Source: Arenibacter sp040216555
Lineage (GTDB): Bacteria; Bacteroidota; Bacteroidia; Flavobacteriales; Flavobacteriaceae
Reading direction: 5' to 3'
Assembly: GCA_040216555.1 (NCBI GenBank)
Contig: JAVJOW010000038.1
Location: 372,001-436,000 of the forward strand
DNA: 64,000 nt
A model generated the notes under the pieces. That model worked only from the letters and a program-made list of their open reading frames with translations. It ran no database searches and was not told the origin of the DNA. Both the position numbers and the translations under genes were made by a program. Positions 9,075 through 18,797 of the stretch are shown one piece after another (the first letter of the stretch is position 1; each line of letters starts with the position of its first letter).

Positions 9075-9863
9075 CTAATTGAATCCGCCGGCTATCATAT
9101 GCCCCCCATCAGCCGTAAAAACAGATCCGGTGCAATAACTGGACGCATCTGAGGCCAAAAAACAGGCTAGGCCGGCCATTTCATCCGGCACGGCCATTCT
9201 TCCTGCCGGTAAATGACGGGTTACTTGGTCCAATATTTTTTCGTTCTGCCATAAGGCCGAACTGAATTTGGTCTTGATGAGTCCCGGGCATATGGCGTTG
9301 GAGCGGATTCCAAATTTGCCCCATTCCACAGCCTGTGATTTGGTCAACATAATTAATGCCGACTTACTAACACTGTACAATCCCAATCCAACACTTGGTT
9401 TCATTCCTTCTACCGAAGCAATATTGATAATGCTTCCACCTCCCCTTTTTTTCATAATGGGACAACATAGGTTGGCCAACAAGAAAGGGGCCTTGGCATT
9501 TATGTCCATTATTTTGTCGAATAGGGCGTTCTCCATAGTGTCCAAGGGACCATAAAACGGATTGGTAGCGGCATTGTTCACTAGAATGTCCACCCCTCCA
9601 TAAGTGTTCATTGTTTCCTCAACCAATTTTTTTAATTGGTCTTCATCACCAACATGGCAGGCTATCCCCAAGGCATGGTACCCTTCCTTTTTTAAATTGT
9701 TTGCCACTTGGCCAACTGCTTCTTGGTTACGGGAACTAATGACCACCTTGGCACCGTACTCAGCTAGCCCTCTTGCAATGGATTCGCCTATGCCTTTGCT
9801 AGCACCGGTAACAATGGCCACTTTGTTCTTTAAATCGAATTTTTGTTTTATCCTTGTTTGCAT
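9075..9863 (-). CDS. Short-chain dehydrogenase/reductase (SDR)
   Basis: 262 aa classical SDR. The NAD(P)-binding motif is VTGASKGIGESIARG, the structural motif is LVNNAATNP, and the active site has Ser in INIASVEG with YSVSKSAL (YxxxK). It is the second gene of the acyl-CoA operon. It probably oxidises a hydroxyacyl-CoA or reduces a ketoacyl-CoA; the exact substrate cannot be read from the sequence. The gap to the preceding SDR gene is 61 bp. This one carries a longer C-terminus (FTADGGHMIAGGFN). Confidence 0.9.
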   Translation of the reverse strand: MQTRIKQKFDLKNKVAIVTGASKGIGESIARGLAEYGAKVVISSRNQEAVGQVANNLKKEGYHALGIACHVGDEDQLKKLVEETMNTYGGVDILVNNAATNPFYGPLDTMENALFDKIMDINAKAPFLLANLCCPIMKKRGGGSIINIASVEGMKPSVGLGLYSVSKSALIMLTKSQAVEWGKFGIRSNAICPGLIKTKFSSALWQNEKILDQVTRHLPAGRMAVPDEMAGLACFLASDASSYCTGSVFTADGGHMIAGGFN

Positions 9864-9924
9864 TCCACTTGTATAATTAGAGTACCATTTTTGAGTATTT
9901 TAATGATGGACCAAAAGGCATGTA

Positions 9925-10668
9925 TTACATGGGCATGGCACCACCATTGGCATGCAAGGTGTGGCCACTTATAAATCCGGCTTCCTTGGAGGCCAGGAAG
10001 AGATAGGCGTGCCCCATATCTTCTGGGGTACCAATTCGACCAACGGGAATCATTGAAATCCCTGCCTGGATAACATCTTCTGGCATGGAATCTGTCATTT
10101 CGGTTTTGATAAATCCTGGGGCAACGGCATTTACAGTAATATTGTATTTGCCAACTTCCCTACAGAGGGAATGAGTAAAGCCTACTATTGCCGCTTTACT
10201 GGCACTATAGTTGGTCTGTCCAAAGGCGCCTTGGAAGGCATTCACGGAAGAGGCGGAAATAATCCTACCATAATTGGCCGACTTCATATGGGGTACTACC
10301 GCTTTGGCAGTGATGTAAAGTGAATCAACATTTACGCGCATAACTTGGTCCCATTCCTCACGGCTCATTTTAAGGATAGAGCGATCACGAATTATTCCGG
10401 CGTTGTTAATAAGTACATCTATCTTTCCATACTCGGAGATAATCTTTGCTACAGCCTTGTCAACAGATTCTTGACTGGAAACATCCACCTTTTGGTAAAA
10501 TATTTTACTTCCATTCTTGGCAATACTTTCAGCAGTTTTCTGGCCTTCTTCCAGCACATCCCATAAGGCCACAGTGGCTCCCTCATTGCAGAAGACTTTG
10601 CAGATGCCTTCACCTATGCCTCGTGCCCCACCGGTAACGATTACGAGTTGTCCTTCCAATTTTTTCAT
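9925..10668 (-). CDS. FabG-like 3-oxoacyl-ACP/acetoacetyl-CoA reductase family SDR
   Basis: 247 aa, the usual FabG/PhaB length. Motifs: VTGGARGIGEGICK (cofactor binding), VLINNAGIIRD, SASSVNAFQGAFGQ (catalytic Ser), YSASKAAI (YxxxK), and PVGRIGTPEDMGHAYLFLAS near the C-terminus. It is the first gene of the five-gene minus-strand operon, so the promoter should lie in 10669-10750. With the MaoC-crotonase, dehydrogenase and kinase genes it suggests a complete side pathway feeding beta-oxidation. A dedicated fatty acid synthesis role is less likely because no acyl-carrier-protein genes are near. Confidence 0.9.
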   Translation of the reverse strand: MKKLEGQLVIVTGGARGIGEGICKVFCNEGATVALWDVLEEGQKTAESIAKNGSKIFYQKVDVSSQESVDKAVAKIISEYGKIDVLINNAGIIRDRSILKMSREEWDQVMRVNVDSLYITAKAVVPHMKSANYGRIISASSVNAFQGAFGQTNYSASKAAIVGFTHSLCREVGKYNITVNAVAPGFIKTEMTDSMPEDVIQAGISMIPVGRIGTPEDMGHAYLFLASKEAGFISGHTLHANGGAMPM

Positions 10669-11030
10669 TTTTTAACTGATTTTAATTCAGTAATTTAAAA
10701 AACTTTAAAGACAAACTCTAATGATCAAACAAGTATTATTAATTAAGGCATCTGCAATTGCCTTTTAATGCTATTGGGTAATTTCCAATACCCGAAAATT
10801 AATTTAAAAATAAATTGAAATATTACGAAGGGAGTATTGGCTTGGCTTATAGAACCTCGGAAGGTCTAACGGGAGAGTAGTTATTAATGGAAAAGAGGAA
10901 TATAATCAAAATAGGTGGTAGCCAGCTATGTATATTTGAAAAGTGATTATTCCTAACTCAAATCTTGTGGTATAGCGGGGTCATTAATAAATCCTGGAAT
11001 CAAATAATTCGACCCCAGGATTTACATTAT
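10669..11030. other. Intergenic, promoter side of acyl-CoA operon and 3' side of a barrel gene
   Basis: 362 bp with no credible gene. The left part is AT-rich and should hold the operon promoter. The right end carries the hairpin described at 10989. Nothing else stands out. Confidence 0.5.
10989..11023 (-). terminator. Weak hairpin terminator after the barrel protein gene
   Basis: The inverted repeat AAATCCTGG ... CCAGGATTT (9-bp arms, 17-nt loop) lies 7 bp past the stop of the gene at 11031. On the minus strand only a short T-rich tail follows, so termination strength is uncertain. Confidence 0.5.
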
Positions 11031-11534
11031 TTAAAACTGATATCTTAATCCCAGTGCAATATCTAGACCTAAATCGTTATTGTTATAACGTTCGTCTCCA
11101 AAAGCTATTTCAGGTCTAAAGTCCAAAGAAATTAATAAAGGGATGTCAAAATTATATTCAATTCCTATATCACCAGCGCCAAATACAAATGTATCGGTAT
11201 AATCATTACCGTCATTAAAGTTCTTATTGTCGTTAAAACTATAAGATCCGACCCCACCGCCAAGACCAACATACCAATTAAAGCCATTTTCAATATTCCA
11301 TACCCATTGGTGCAATCCGGCAAGTTTAAATCCATCATAATTTTTGCCATCTCTCCAACCTAAATCCACCTCTAGCCTATGGGTATCGCTTAAACGTGCC
11401 TGATAGGAAATTTCTCCACCAAAACCGTCATTGTCTCCAAGCCTTAATCCTAAGGCATTTTTGGAGATGGATTGGGCATTGGCCGCGACAATAGTCAGTG
11501 TTATAACTGTAAGAAGACTCAATATTTTTTTCAT
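11031..11534 (-). CDS. Small outer-membrane beta-barrel protein
   Basis: 167 aa. A signal peptide is evident (MKKILSLLTVITLTIVAANAQS, cleavage likely after ANA). The mature part alternates polar and hydrophobic residues with aromatic strand ends (LHQWVWNIENGFNWYVGLGGGVGSYSF) and ends in LRYQF, a C-terminal aromatic typical of barrels. The size fits an eight-stranded OmpX/OmpA-like barrel. Function is unknown. It stands alone, with its own promoter region shared with the divergent AsmA-like gene. Confidence 0.8.
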   Translation of the reverse strand: MKKILSLLTVITLTIVAANAQSISKNALGLRLGDNDGFGGEISYQARLSDTHRLEVDLGWRDGKNYDGFKLAGLHQWVWNIENGFNWYVGLGGGVGSYSFNDNKNFNDGNDYTDTFVFGAGDIGIEYNFDIPLLISLDFRPEIAFGDERYNNNDLGLDIALGLRYQF

Positions 11535-11720
11535 AATTACGTGTTGTTAAATTTATTGGCAAGATTAGTGAAAACATAGCTTCAATAAGACCTCCATCCA
11601 ACCAAATTATAACTCAATAGATGAAATTGAATTTTAGTGTTCAATTCAGTCAACATTAAATTTTGTTGGACCAATAAATAAGGTTTAATATTCCAATTTT
11701 GTAGCTGATGTTTTTCAAGG

Positions 11721-13298
11721 ATGCTCATGTCAATTCAAATTATAAAAAATAGATTATTCAAAATAAGCGCTATTGCAATAGCCATAATTTTTTCGATGAT
11801 TCTCATCTTGCATATTGTTGTCAAAAAATATATTGTCAATTTCCTTGATAAAAAAATACCCGATCATATACATTTGACTTATAGCCAAATTCAAGTAAAT
11901 CTTATTACAGGCTCCGTAGGATTAACAAATGTTGGTTTGGATTTTTTGGAAAGGGATGCTAATACCAGAAAGGCGGGAATGAGGCTGGAAGCTATTAATT
12001 TAAAGGGCATAGGTTATTACCAGGCCCTATTTGGAAACAAAATAAGCTTTCGTGAAATTCGATTGTTAAAGCCAATAGCAGAATATTATCAAAGTGAGCA
12101 TCAAGTTGAAAATGATGGGATTGTTACTAATGACAGTGCCAACGAGAGAACTTTGTCCATAGCCCAATTGTCCATTGTCGACGGCGAATTCAGGATTTTG
12201 GGAAAGGGTGGGGATTCTAAGGTTTTTTCAGTGGAAAACTTGAATTTATCCCTTGAAAATCTAATATTGGACAAGGAAACTATAGAACGGAAAATTCCAT
12301 TTTCCTATGGGGATTATGATTTGAGTTCGGGGATGATTTATGCAGATCTTGGACCATATGAAGCTCTAACCCTTAGTGGTACAAATATCAAGAACAAAGA
12401 ATTACAACTTATTAATTTATCCTTGAAGTCCAAATATAATAAGATAGTGCTTTCCAGAAAGTTGAACAAAGAACATGATTATATTGATTTGGAGATCCCC
12501 GAACTTAGGATGGTCAATATGGACTTTGGATTTAATGTTGACCAGTTTTTCCTTAACTCCACATCGTTGGTTATCCAGAAACCAAAAATGGAAATATATC
12601 GCGACAAGCTTGTTCAAGACGATTTTAAACAAAAAAGACTATACAGCCGAATGTTACGCGAGGTGCCCTTTGATTTAAATGTTTCTACAATTAAAATCAA
12701 CGATGGATATATTGCGTATTCAGAATTGGTGAAAAGTGGCACAGTTCCGGGAGAGATTGTATTTGCCGATCTTGAGGCTATTATAAGCAATGTTTCCAAT
12801 ACTTATGAAAATGGAGAAAAGACCGAAATTAAAACTATGGCCCTACTTATGGGGGAGGCCCCAATTGAGCTGACATGGAATTTTGATACCAACAAGGAGA
12901 ACGATGCATTTTTCGTGTCTGGTGTTGTCACTAATTTTAAGTCCGAAAGCATCAATCAATTCCTAAGATCCAATCTGCGTACCGAGGCTGAAGGTGATGT
13001 GCAAGAACTCTATTTTACCGTAAGTGGCGACGCCATGAGCTCTAGTGGAGATATGAAAATGAACTATGAAGATTTTCGTTTTACGGTTCTTAAAAAGGAT
13101 AGAGCGGGAGTTAATAAACTATTGACTTTCGTTGGTAATATTTTTACCAATGACGGCTCCAAAACAGACAAAACTGGCTATAGATATGGCGAAATTTATG
13201 CAGAGAGGGATAATACCAAGTCATTCTTTAATTATTTATGGCTAAATGTAAAGGACGGGATTGTAAATACACTTACCGGCAATGGCAAAAAGGAATAA
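11721..13298 (+). CDS. AsmA-like / DUF748-type envelope protein
   Basis: 525 aa. One N-terminal membrane anchor (about residues 13-35, IAIAIIFSMILILHIVV) is followed by a long periplasmic beta-rich region. It begins with the AsmA-like opening FLDKKIPDHIHLTYSQIQVNLITGSVGL and contains repeated statements of the kind SIVDGEFRIL and IKINDGYIAYSE. Such proteins are thought to help lipid transport or outer-membrane assembly. The second ATG (11727) is an alternative start. It is monocistronic. The assignment rests on domain architecture and a few motifs, so the exact subfamily is open. Confidence 0.7.
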   Translation: MLMSIQIIKNRLFKISAIAIAIIFSMILILHIVVKKYIVNFLDKKIPDHIHLTYSQIQVNLITGSVGLTNVGLDFLERDANTRKAGMRLEAINLKGIGYYQALFGNKISFREIRLLKPIAEYYQSEHQVENDGIVTNDSANERTLSIAQLSIVDGEFRILGKGGDSKVFSVENLNLSLENLILDKETIERKIPFSYGDYDLSSGMIYADLGPYEALTLSGTNIKNKELQLINLSLKSKYNKIVLSRKLNKEHDYIDLEIPELRMVNMDFGFNVDQFFLNSTSLVIQKPKMEIYRDKLVQDDFKQKRLYSRMLREVPFDLNVSTIKINDGYIAYSELVKSGTVPGEIVFADLEAIISNVSNTYENGEKTEIKTMALLMGEAPIELTWNFDTNKENDAFFVSGVVTNFKSESINQFLRSNLRTEAEGDVQELYFTVSGDAMSSSGDMKMNYEDFRFTVLKKDRAGVNKLLTFVGNIFTNDGSKTDKTGYRYGEIYAERDNTKSFFNYLWLNVKDGIVNTLTGNGKKE

Positions 13299-13656
13299 TT
13301 TTCGGCAAGTATAAGATCTAATTAAAAATGGGATGGGACATCCTGATTTAGGGGTTATTTTTTTGTATTGTAAAAGAATACATCAGAATTGGCATTCTCT
13401 TGATCCGGGCGGTTTTCTCATGCCGATGTAACTTTTTTCTTAATAAATATACACCCATCTTGTTATTCCCATGGCTGGGTCAACAAGATATAAAGAAGTC
13501 TCACGACGGCTGTTTTTAGTTGTTAAATAGCTATGCATTTGGATCTTGGAAAGCATTACTTAAATAGAGCAAAGCAAAAAATCGTTTGGATCAATGTTTT
13601 TCATGAAAGCGCCTTAACTTGTTGTTATTAACAAAAAATAAAATCATTTATATATT
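13299..13656. other. Intergenic upstream of dps
   Basis: 358 bp with no credible open reading frame or clear hairpin. It should contain the dps promoter close to 13600-13650. Nothing else was seen. Confidence 0.5.
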
Positions 13657-14148
13657 ATGGTAACAACACAAGCAACTATCGGAATCAAAAAAGACAATAG
13701 AAAAGCCGTAGTGGCAATGCTGGGTAAACTTTTGGCGGACGAATATTTACTCTATACAAAATTGCGGAATGCACATTGGAATGTGGAGGGAAACGACTTC
13801 CATACCAAACACGTATTTTTTGAGGAAGAATACAATAAGATAGAAAAAATAGTAGATGAGGTGGCCGAAAGAATCCGCATGTTGGGGTTTTATTCTCCCG
13901 GGACTTTGAACGAGTTCTTGAAACTTTCGCATTTGAAGGATGAAAGTCCAAAAAAGAACGATAGCGCCAGTTTTATGGAAGTGCTATTGGCCGATCACGA
14001 TACCATTATAAAGTTTATTAGAAAAAGTATCAGTGAAAATGCGGAGGAACACAATGACGAAGGTACGGCCGATTTCATTACTGGAATCATGCAATTACAT
14101 GAGCAGATGGCGTGGATGCTAAGGGCTTCTTTAAAAACCTTTAAATAA
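13657..14148 (+). CDS. dps: Dps-family DNA-protection ferritin
   Basis: 163 aa, the normal Dps length. The ferroxidase-site signature of the dimer interface is intact: RNAHWNVEGNDFHTKHVFFEEEYNKIEK is arranged as in known Dps proteins (His in HWNV, His and acidic residues in HxxFEEEY). The C-terminal helix ends HEQMAWMLRASLK. It oxidises Fe(II) with hydrogen peroxide, stores iron, and may coat DNA under stress. It is monocistronic and followed by a hairpin terminator. No lysine-rich N-terminal tail is seen, so DNA binding is not assured. Confidence 0.95.
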   Translation: MVTTQATIGIKKDNRKAVVAMLGKLLADEYLLYTKLRNAHWNVEGNDFHTKHVFFEEEYNKIEKIVDEVAERIRMLGFYSPGTLNEFLKLSHLKDESPKKNDSASFMEVLLADHDTIIKFIRKSISENAEEHNDEGTADFITGIMQLHEQMAWMLRASLKTFK

Positions 14149-14179
14149 GTTAATAGTCATACTTTAATTCATTTAACAA

Positions 14180-14208
14180 CGGCGGGAATTTCTCCTGCCG
14201 ATTTTTTA
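14180..14208 (+). terminator. Rho-independent terminator of dps
   Basis: An 8-bp stem (CGGCGGGA ... TCCTGCCG with one G-U pair) is followed by ATTTTTTA, 31 bp after the dps stop. Confidence 0.75.
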
Positions 14209-14348
14209 TGTCAAGTATAAGTTTAATGATTTTTAGGCGATAAATGAATATTCAGGCTAAGGTATTGTCCCAGTTCAATCAGGGGAAAAGGGTCATGGGT
14301 GGGCCAATAGGAATGAGTATACTTTTGCCGGATTATGGGAAATAAAAA

Positions 14349-14368
14349 AACCAGTCTATAGACTGGTT
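14349..14368 (-). terminator. Terminator of the AraC-family gene
   Basis: A perfect inverted repeat AACCAGTC-TATA-GACTGGTT is followed on the minus strand by a run of seven T. It lies 24 bp beyond the stop at 14392. Confidence 0.8.
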
Positions 14369-14391
14369 GTGTAAATAAACTTAACTATACA

Positions 14392-15423
14392 TTAGGCTGT
14401 AACAGCTACCGGATTTTGATGGTCCTGATAATGCTTTGGGCTACAATTGTATTTCTCTTTAAATATCTTGGAGAAATAGCTTCTGCTCGTTAAGCCTACA
14501 CTATATACTATTTCCGAAATATTGAGATCGGTGGTTTTAATAAGATGTTCTGCCGTCTCTACCCTTACGTTCCTTATGTAATCTGTAACCGTTCTATCGA
14601 ACAATAGTTTAAAACCTTCCTGAAGCTTCGCTGGTGAATGACCGGATTTCTTACTTAGGTATTTTAGGCTGTATTGAATTTCAGGGTAATTTTTAATAAA
14701 ATCGGATAGTTCTTTTATGTCATCCATCTCATCTTTGGTCAAGGTACCGAAATTATTTTTCGCATTCCTTTTATCCTCTTTATGTTGTTGAATTTCCATG
14801 GCCAAAATAACGTGTACAATACCTTTTATCAATAGATTTCTAACCAATCCCTTTTGGGAAATGGAACCTAATAGTTGCATTTTTTCAGCAATCTTCAGAT
14901 TATAGGATCCGGTATAGGCAAAGATGTTCTCCCCTGTTTTTGGCAAAAAGGTTCTTAGTAACTGATTTCTAAGTAAATCGATATTTTCATCATCTTGGTC
15001 AACTTCATGGGTGTCCACCATTATATTGGAAAGTTTGACAGCTTCATTTTTCCTAAAGAACAACGTGGTATCCTGACTGGGGTCACAGGAAAAAATTCCT
15101 GTTTGGAATTGGTTCAGTAGTCTTTTTTCTCCTTTGATTCCGAAACTGTGACTAATTTTTCCCTTAGCACAATACATAAAGTGAATAGGATTGGTAATAG
15201 GCATATTATTGATAAGCAGCATATCTTCTTTAAAAACAATGTCGTACTCTATAAAAGATATATTGTTCTTAAAGGAAACCCCGCTTATTACCCCGCTTAC
15301 CAAATTATTATGCAACTCTAGACTGTACTCCTGTGGGCGGATTTTTAATTTTCCACCTAAGTCCTGTTGTAACTGATTAAATATATTAGCTATATTGTTC
15401 GTTTTAAGATATACAATTTTCAT
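14392..15423 (-). CDS. AraC-family transcriptional regulator
   Basis: 343 aa. The C-terminal ~100 residues form the double helix-turn-helix: KYLSKKSGHSPAKLQEGFKLLFDRTVTDYIRNVR, then DLNISEIVYSVGLTSRSYFSKIFKEKYNCSPKHYQ, the classic AraC signature. The N-terminal ~240 residues are a non-canonical sensor domain with no membrane segment. This organisation is common in flavobacteria (PchR-like or environmental-stress regulators). It is divergent from nothing obvious and its neighbours are small stress proteins, so it may control them. A strong terminator follows. Confidence 0.88.
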   Translation of the reverse strand: MKIVYLKTNNIANIFNQLQQDLGGKLKIRPQEYSLELHNNLVSGVISGVSFKNNISFIEYDIVFKEDMLLINNMPITNPIHFMYCAKGKISHSFGIKGEKRLLNQFQTGIFSCDPSQDTTLFFRKNEAVKLSNIMVDTHEVDQDDENIDLLRNQLLRTFLPKTGENIFAYTGSYNLKIAEKMQLLGSISQKGLVRNLLIKGIVHVILAMEIQQHKEDKRNAKNNFGTLTKDEMDDIKELSDFIKNYPEIQYSLKYLSKKSGHSPAKLQEGFKLLFDRTVTDYIRNVRVETAEHLIKTTDLNISEIVYSVGLTSRSYFSKIFKEKYNCSPKHYQDHQNPVAVTA

Positions 15424-15448
15424 GTTCCCGTATTTTAGAATTATTACT

Positions 15449-15595
15449 TCATTTGTCTTTGATCACCCTCGCAATAAATAGTATCACCGCAAGTAGAAGG
15501 AGTAGATGTATTACGATGCCTATGTTGAATATAAAAAAGCCTATGGCCCATAGAAAGAGCATTATTATAGCGGCGATAATCAACATTTTCGACAT
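15449..15595 (-). CDS. lmo0937-family small membrane protein (DUF5670)
   Basis: 48 aa, too short for routine gene finding. It starts MSKMLIIAAIIMLFLWAIGF and ends IARVIKDK. Two hydrophobic segments (about 4-22 and 24-43) with a short turn FFIFN match the tiny lmo0937 family, which is widespread and often stress-induced. The start ATG is followed by a continuous frame to TGA. It lies just upstream of the AraC-family gene on the same strand (25 bp gap) and could be in its transcript. Confidence 0.8.
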   Translation of the reverse strand: MSKMLIIAAIIMLFLWAIGFFIFNIGIVIHLLLLLAVILFIARVIKDK

Positions 15596-15655
15596 ATCCT
15601 GTTTTATGATAATTAAAAGGCCTCCTTGGTCCCCCGAATTAAATAAGTATTGAAC

Positions 15656-15796
15656 TTAGTTTGATTCTGAATAACTATTGGTCATGCCCATGATAAAATT
15701 ATCTGGAAGCTCATAATTTTTGTTGTCCTTGGAATCCAAAGTCCAGCTTTTTCCGACTTTTGAATTCAGTTGATATGGTTCTGTTGTCTTTTTCAT
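15656..15796 (-). CDS. Possible small protein, unknown
   Basis: 46 aa if started at the inner ATG (MKKTTEPYQLNSKVGKSW); an upstream ATG at 15838 would give 60 aa. It is polar with no membrane segment. It is same-strand with the lmo0937-family gene and could be its partner. I recognise no family. It could be a chance frame, but the codons look normal and short stress-locus proteins of this kind are common. Confidence 0.4.
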   Translation of the reverse strand: MKKTTEPYQLNSKVGKSWTLDSKDNKNYELPDNFIMGMTNSYSESN

Positions 15797-15838
15797 GTTG
15801 GCTGTCTTTAAATGTCTTAGTGTGTTTAACTTTAACAA

Positions 15839-16204
15839 AGTTCGTTAATGAGGGTTCCTTTTGTGTTATACAATTTTTTTATTCTGTTATATAATTCCAC
15901 GAAATGACCCTCATTTCATTAATTGAAGTAAGATTTTAATGGGTTGAATCAATGTTTAAGAAGAATTTTAACTTCAATTATATGCAATTTCTAGCTCAGG
16001 TTAGAGTGTCTACGGCTAGGTTTTTTGTAGATAAAGGGAATTACAGGTGGACTCACCCTTTGGATAATTTTATACATATTGTGATTTAGTGTATACAATA
16101 AATAGGGGAATAATCAACTTCTACAAGGCCTAGTTCTGGTTGTTGGTTTTGCTCACTTTGCCTACCAGGGAGGAGAGTTGTTAGAAGGGAATATATTATC
16201 TTAT
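15839..16204. other. Intergenic between small stress genes and kinase operon
   Basis: 366 bp, AT-rich, no credible gene. It should hold the promoter for the minus-strand small genes on its left; no clear terminator was seen for the kinase operon whose 3' end lies at 16205. Confidence 0.4.
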
Positions 16205-18784
16205 CTAGACAGGCAAAAAGATATTAAATGTAGCTCCTTTGTTGACATGGCCTTGGGCCACAATATGCCCTTTGTGTTTTTCCACAATCTTCTTGCAAAT
16301 AGCCAGTCCTATTCCCGTACCCGAATATTCGTTTTTTTGATGAAGGCGTTGGAATAGTTCAAATATTTTTTTGGCATTTGCCTGTTCAAAGCCAATACCA
16401 TTATCCTTTACGGAAATGCAGTAATATACCTTGGCTTTTTTGTTGAAATCATCAGGAATTGAGGAGCGGTCCATTTTCTTACATGCGATTTCTATTTTCG
16501 GACTGTCCAGAATGCTATGATATTTGATGGAATTGGAAATTAGGTTGTTGAAAAGTTGCTCCAACTGAAAGGGGATACCTCTTACTTCCGGAAGATCACC
16601 AATGACAAATTCTACCCCCGATTCCTTAATGGGTGCCTCCAAATCTTCCTGTACTTTGTCCAAGACCAGATTGAGATCTACATTTACCAAGTCTTTCTTC
16701 TTTTTTCCAAGCCTAGAGTAGGACAATAGGTATTTTATAAGGTTTTGCATTCGGTTGGCGGAAGATTGTACTTTAGTAATGTATTGTGTTTGCTGTTCCG
16801 TAAAATTGGAGGAATTGGAATCCACTATACGTGATATAAACATCTGAATTTTTCGTAATGGCTCCTGAAGGTCATGACTGGCAACCCGGTTAAAGGATTC
16901 CAATTCACTATTTATGCGTTTTAGTTCCAGGTTCTTGTCCTTCAGTTTTTGTTCATTTTTTAGATCCTTGGTGATATCCTTTACAACCCCAATAAATTCG
17001 GTCTTTAAAAAATGACCTGTATTTTGAAGGTGTTTTACCTTTCCATTTTTGGTGATAATGCGATAGGTGAAATTGCTGACTATTTTTTTCTCCATGGCCA
17101 GATTTAGTTTTTCGTCGTAAATCGTAAGGTCTTTTGGATGCACAAATGGTCTGTAGTTTTCAGGTGCTGGCTTAAACTCATTGGGCTCGCAGTCTAACAA
17201 CCTGAAAAAATTATCGGACATTGTGGCCTCCTGTGTTTCAATGTTCCAACGATAACTTCCAATTTTGGCAACTGCTTCCGCATCATTTAAAATGGAATTC
17301 TGCACCATTAATTGTTCATTGAGCTCCAATAATCGTTGTTTGGCATTGATTATTTGGGTGCTGTCAAAGGAGGTAAGGGTAATACCATCGTTCAATTTAT
17401 TTAAGGTGGTATTGACCCACAGGCTTTTACCATTTAAAAAATATTCACTTTCATGTGATTCAATGGTGCCGCTGTTGGCACATTTTACCATTAAATCGAA
17501 TAATCCGGTATCATGAACGGAAGGATAGATTCTGGAGATCGAATTTCCGATCACTTCACCTACCTGTTTTCCTGTAAGGTTTTCGCTTTCAGAGTTGGTG
17601 AAGACATATTTGAAATCTATTATTTTGCCATTGGAATCCCTCTCGGTAACAAGATGACTAACAGTATTACTGGTGCTTTCAAGAATATTGTTCAAAAAAG
17701 ACTTGGTTTCGATCAAATCACGGTTTTGCTTTTCCAACTGTTCGTTCAAAACCCTTAGGTTATGGGTGTAATTTCTTTCCGATGTGGTGTCGACCGAAGT
17801 GGTTAAAACCCCCTTCTCCATTTTTACGGCAGTGGTCTTAAACCAAAATTCATTACTATTATATTCAAAATGTTTTTCAAATTTACGCGTCTCTCCTTCA
17901 TCTGTAACTTTGGCCAATTCATCAAAAATTCCATTTTCAAAATTTGAAGGAATTAATTCGGACATTTTACGCTGTTCTATTTGGCTGGAAGTTTGCCCCA
18001 GTACGGACTCAATTTGTTCATTGGTAAACACAATGGTGAAATCTATTACCTGGCCCATGTTGTTGTAAATGGGTTCAAAATAACTAATAATATTGTCCGT
18101 ACTGCCCAAAATATTCTGAAGGAACTTTTCTGCAGTAGCTGTTTTTTTTCGTTGCGAATTGATCTGTAAAAATGAAATAATGAAGATGAACAAGGCAAAC
18201 ATACCCAAGAGCAAAGTCATCAAGGGCGTAAATAATATTTGCGATCTATATTCCTCCTTGTGTTTTTCCAATTGTATCTGTTTTTCCTGATACATTTGGT
18301 TTTTAAGCAAATTAAGCTGGGTTATGGAATTTGTAACTTTGGTTATTTTTTCTCTATCTCCGGAAGAATAATTTGCTTTTTGAAATGGTATGTTTGCAAT
18401 AATTTTCAAGGAATTATAAAGGCTGTCCTGCCAGGATTGGACCGAAAATAGAATTTTCTGTTGCACTGGATTGTCTTGGGTGAGTTCCTTTAATTTTAAA
18501 AATGATTCCTCTGCATCAGGTTTGAAATTTTCATAGGAAGAAATGCCCAAGGTATCATGGTAAAGAAGATTTTTAAGCTCCGTAGATTGCATCTTTGCAT
18601 AATAGGAAAACAGCTGGTTTATTTCCATATCTACCTCCAAGGTGTGGGAAACCATATCCGCCGATTCTCCAAGCTGTACTATTTGCTTGTAACTAATACT
18701 TCCAAGAAACATGAGAAGGGCAATGGCCAAAATAAGGGAGACGGCAAGTACCTTTGGAGACGATGTTATTTTTTTTATGGGCAT
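16205..18784 (-). CDS. Multi-PAS sensor histidine kinase with CHASE3-like sensor
   Basis: 859 aa. TM1 is near residues 12-32, an extracytoplasmic helical CHASE3-like region spans about 38-185, and TM2 is near 188-210 (LFTPLMTLLLGMFALFIFIISF). Three PAS-like domains follow (about 218-335, 360-480, 490-610). HisKA carries RVASHDLQEPLRK with phospho-acceptor His637. The HATPase has N-box LISNSIKYH, then VKDNGIGF and GTGIGLAICKKIVEKHKG. It belongs to the bacteriophytochrome-like/PAS kinase class that often lacks a fused receiver. It is the last gene of a three-gene operon, 13 bp after the receiver protein that is its likely partner. Confidence 0.93.
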   Translation of the reverse strand: MPIKKITSSPKVLAVSLILAIALLMFLGSISYKQIVQLGESADMVSHTLEVDMEINQLFSYYAKMQSTELKNLLYHDTLGISSYENFKPDAEESFLKLKELTQDNPVQQKILFSVQSWQDSLYNSLKIIANIPFQKANYSSGDREKITKVTNSITQLNLLKNQMYQEKQIQLEKHKEEYRSQILFTPLMTLLLGMFALFIFIISFLQINSQRKKTATAEKFLQNILGSTDNIISYFEPIYNNMGQVIDFTIVFTNEQIESVLGQTSSQIEQRKMSELIPSNFENGIFDELAKVTDEGETRKFEKHFEYNSNEFWFKTTAVKMEKGVLTTSVDTTSERNYTHNLRVLNEQLEKQNRDLIETKSFLNNILESTSNTVSHLVTERDSNGKIIDFKYVFTNSESENLTGKQVGEVIGNSISRIYPSVHDTGLFDLMVKCANSGTIESHESEYFLNGKSLWVNTTLNKLNDGITLTSFDSTQIINAKQRLLELNEQLMVQNSILNDAEAVAKIGSYRWNIETQEATMSDNFFRLLDCEPNEFKPAPENYRPFVHPKDLTIYDEKLNLAMEKKIVSNFTYRIITKNGKVKHLQNTGHFLKTEFIGVVKDITKDLKNEQKLKDKNLELKRINSELESFNRVASHDLQEPLRKIQMFISRIVDSNSSNFTEQQTQYITKVQSSANRMQNLIKYLLSYSRLGKKKKDLVNVDLNLVLDKVQEDLEAPIKESGVEFVIGDLPEVRGIPFQLEQLFNNLISNSIKYHSILDSPKIEIACKKMDRSSIPDDFNKKAKVYYCISVKDNGIGFEQANAKKIFELFQRLHQKNEYSGTGIGLAICKKIVEKHKGHIVAQGHVNKGATFNIFLPV

Positions 18785-18797
18785 GCCTTCACTTCTT

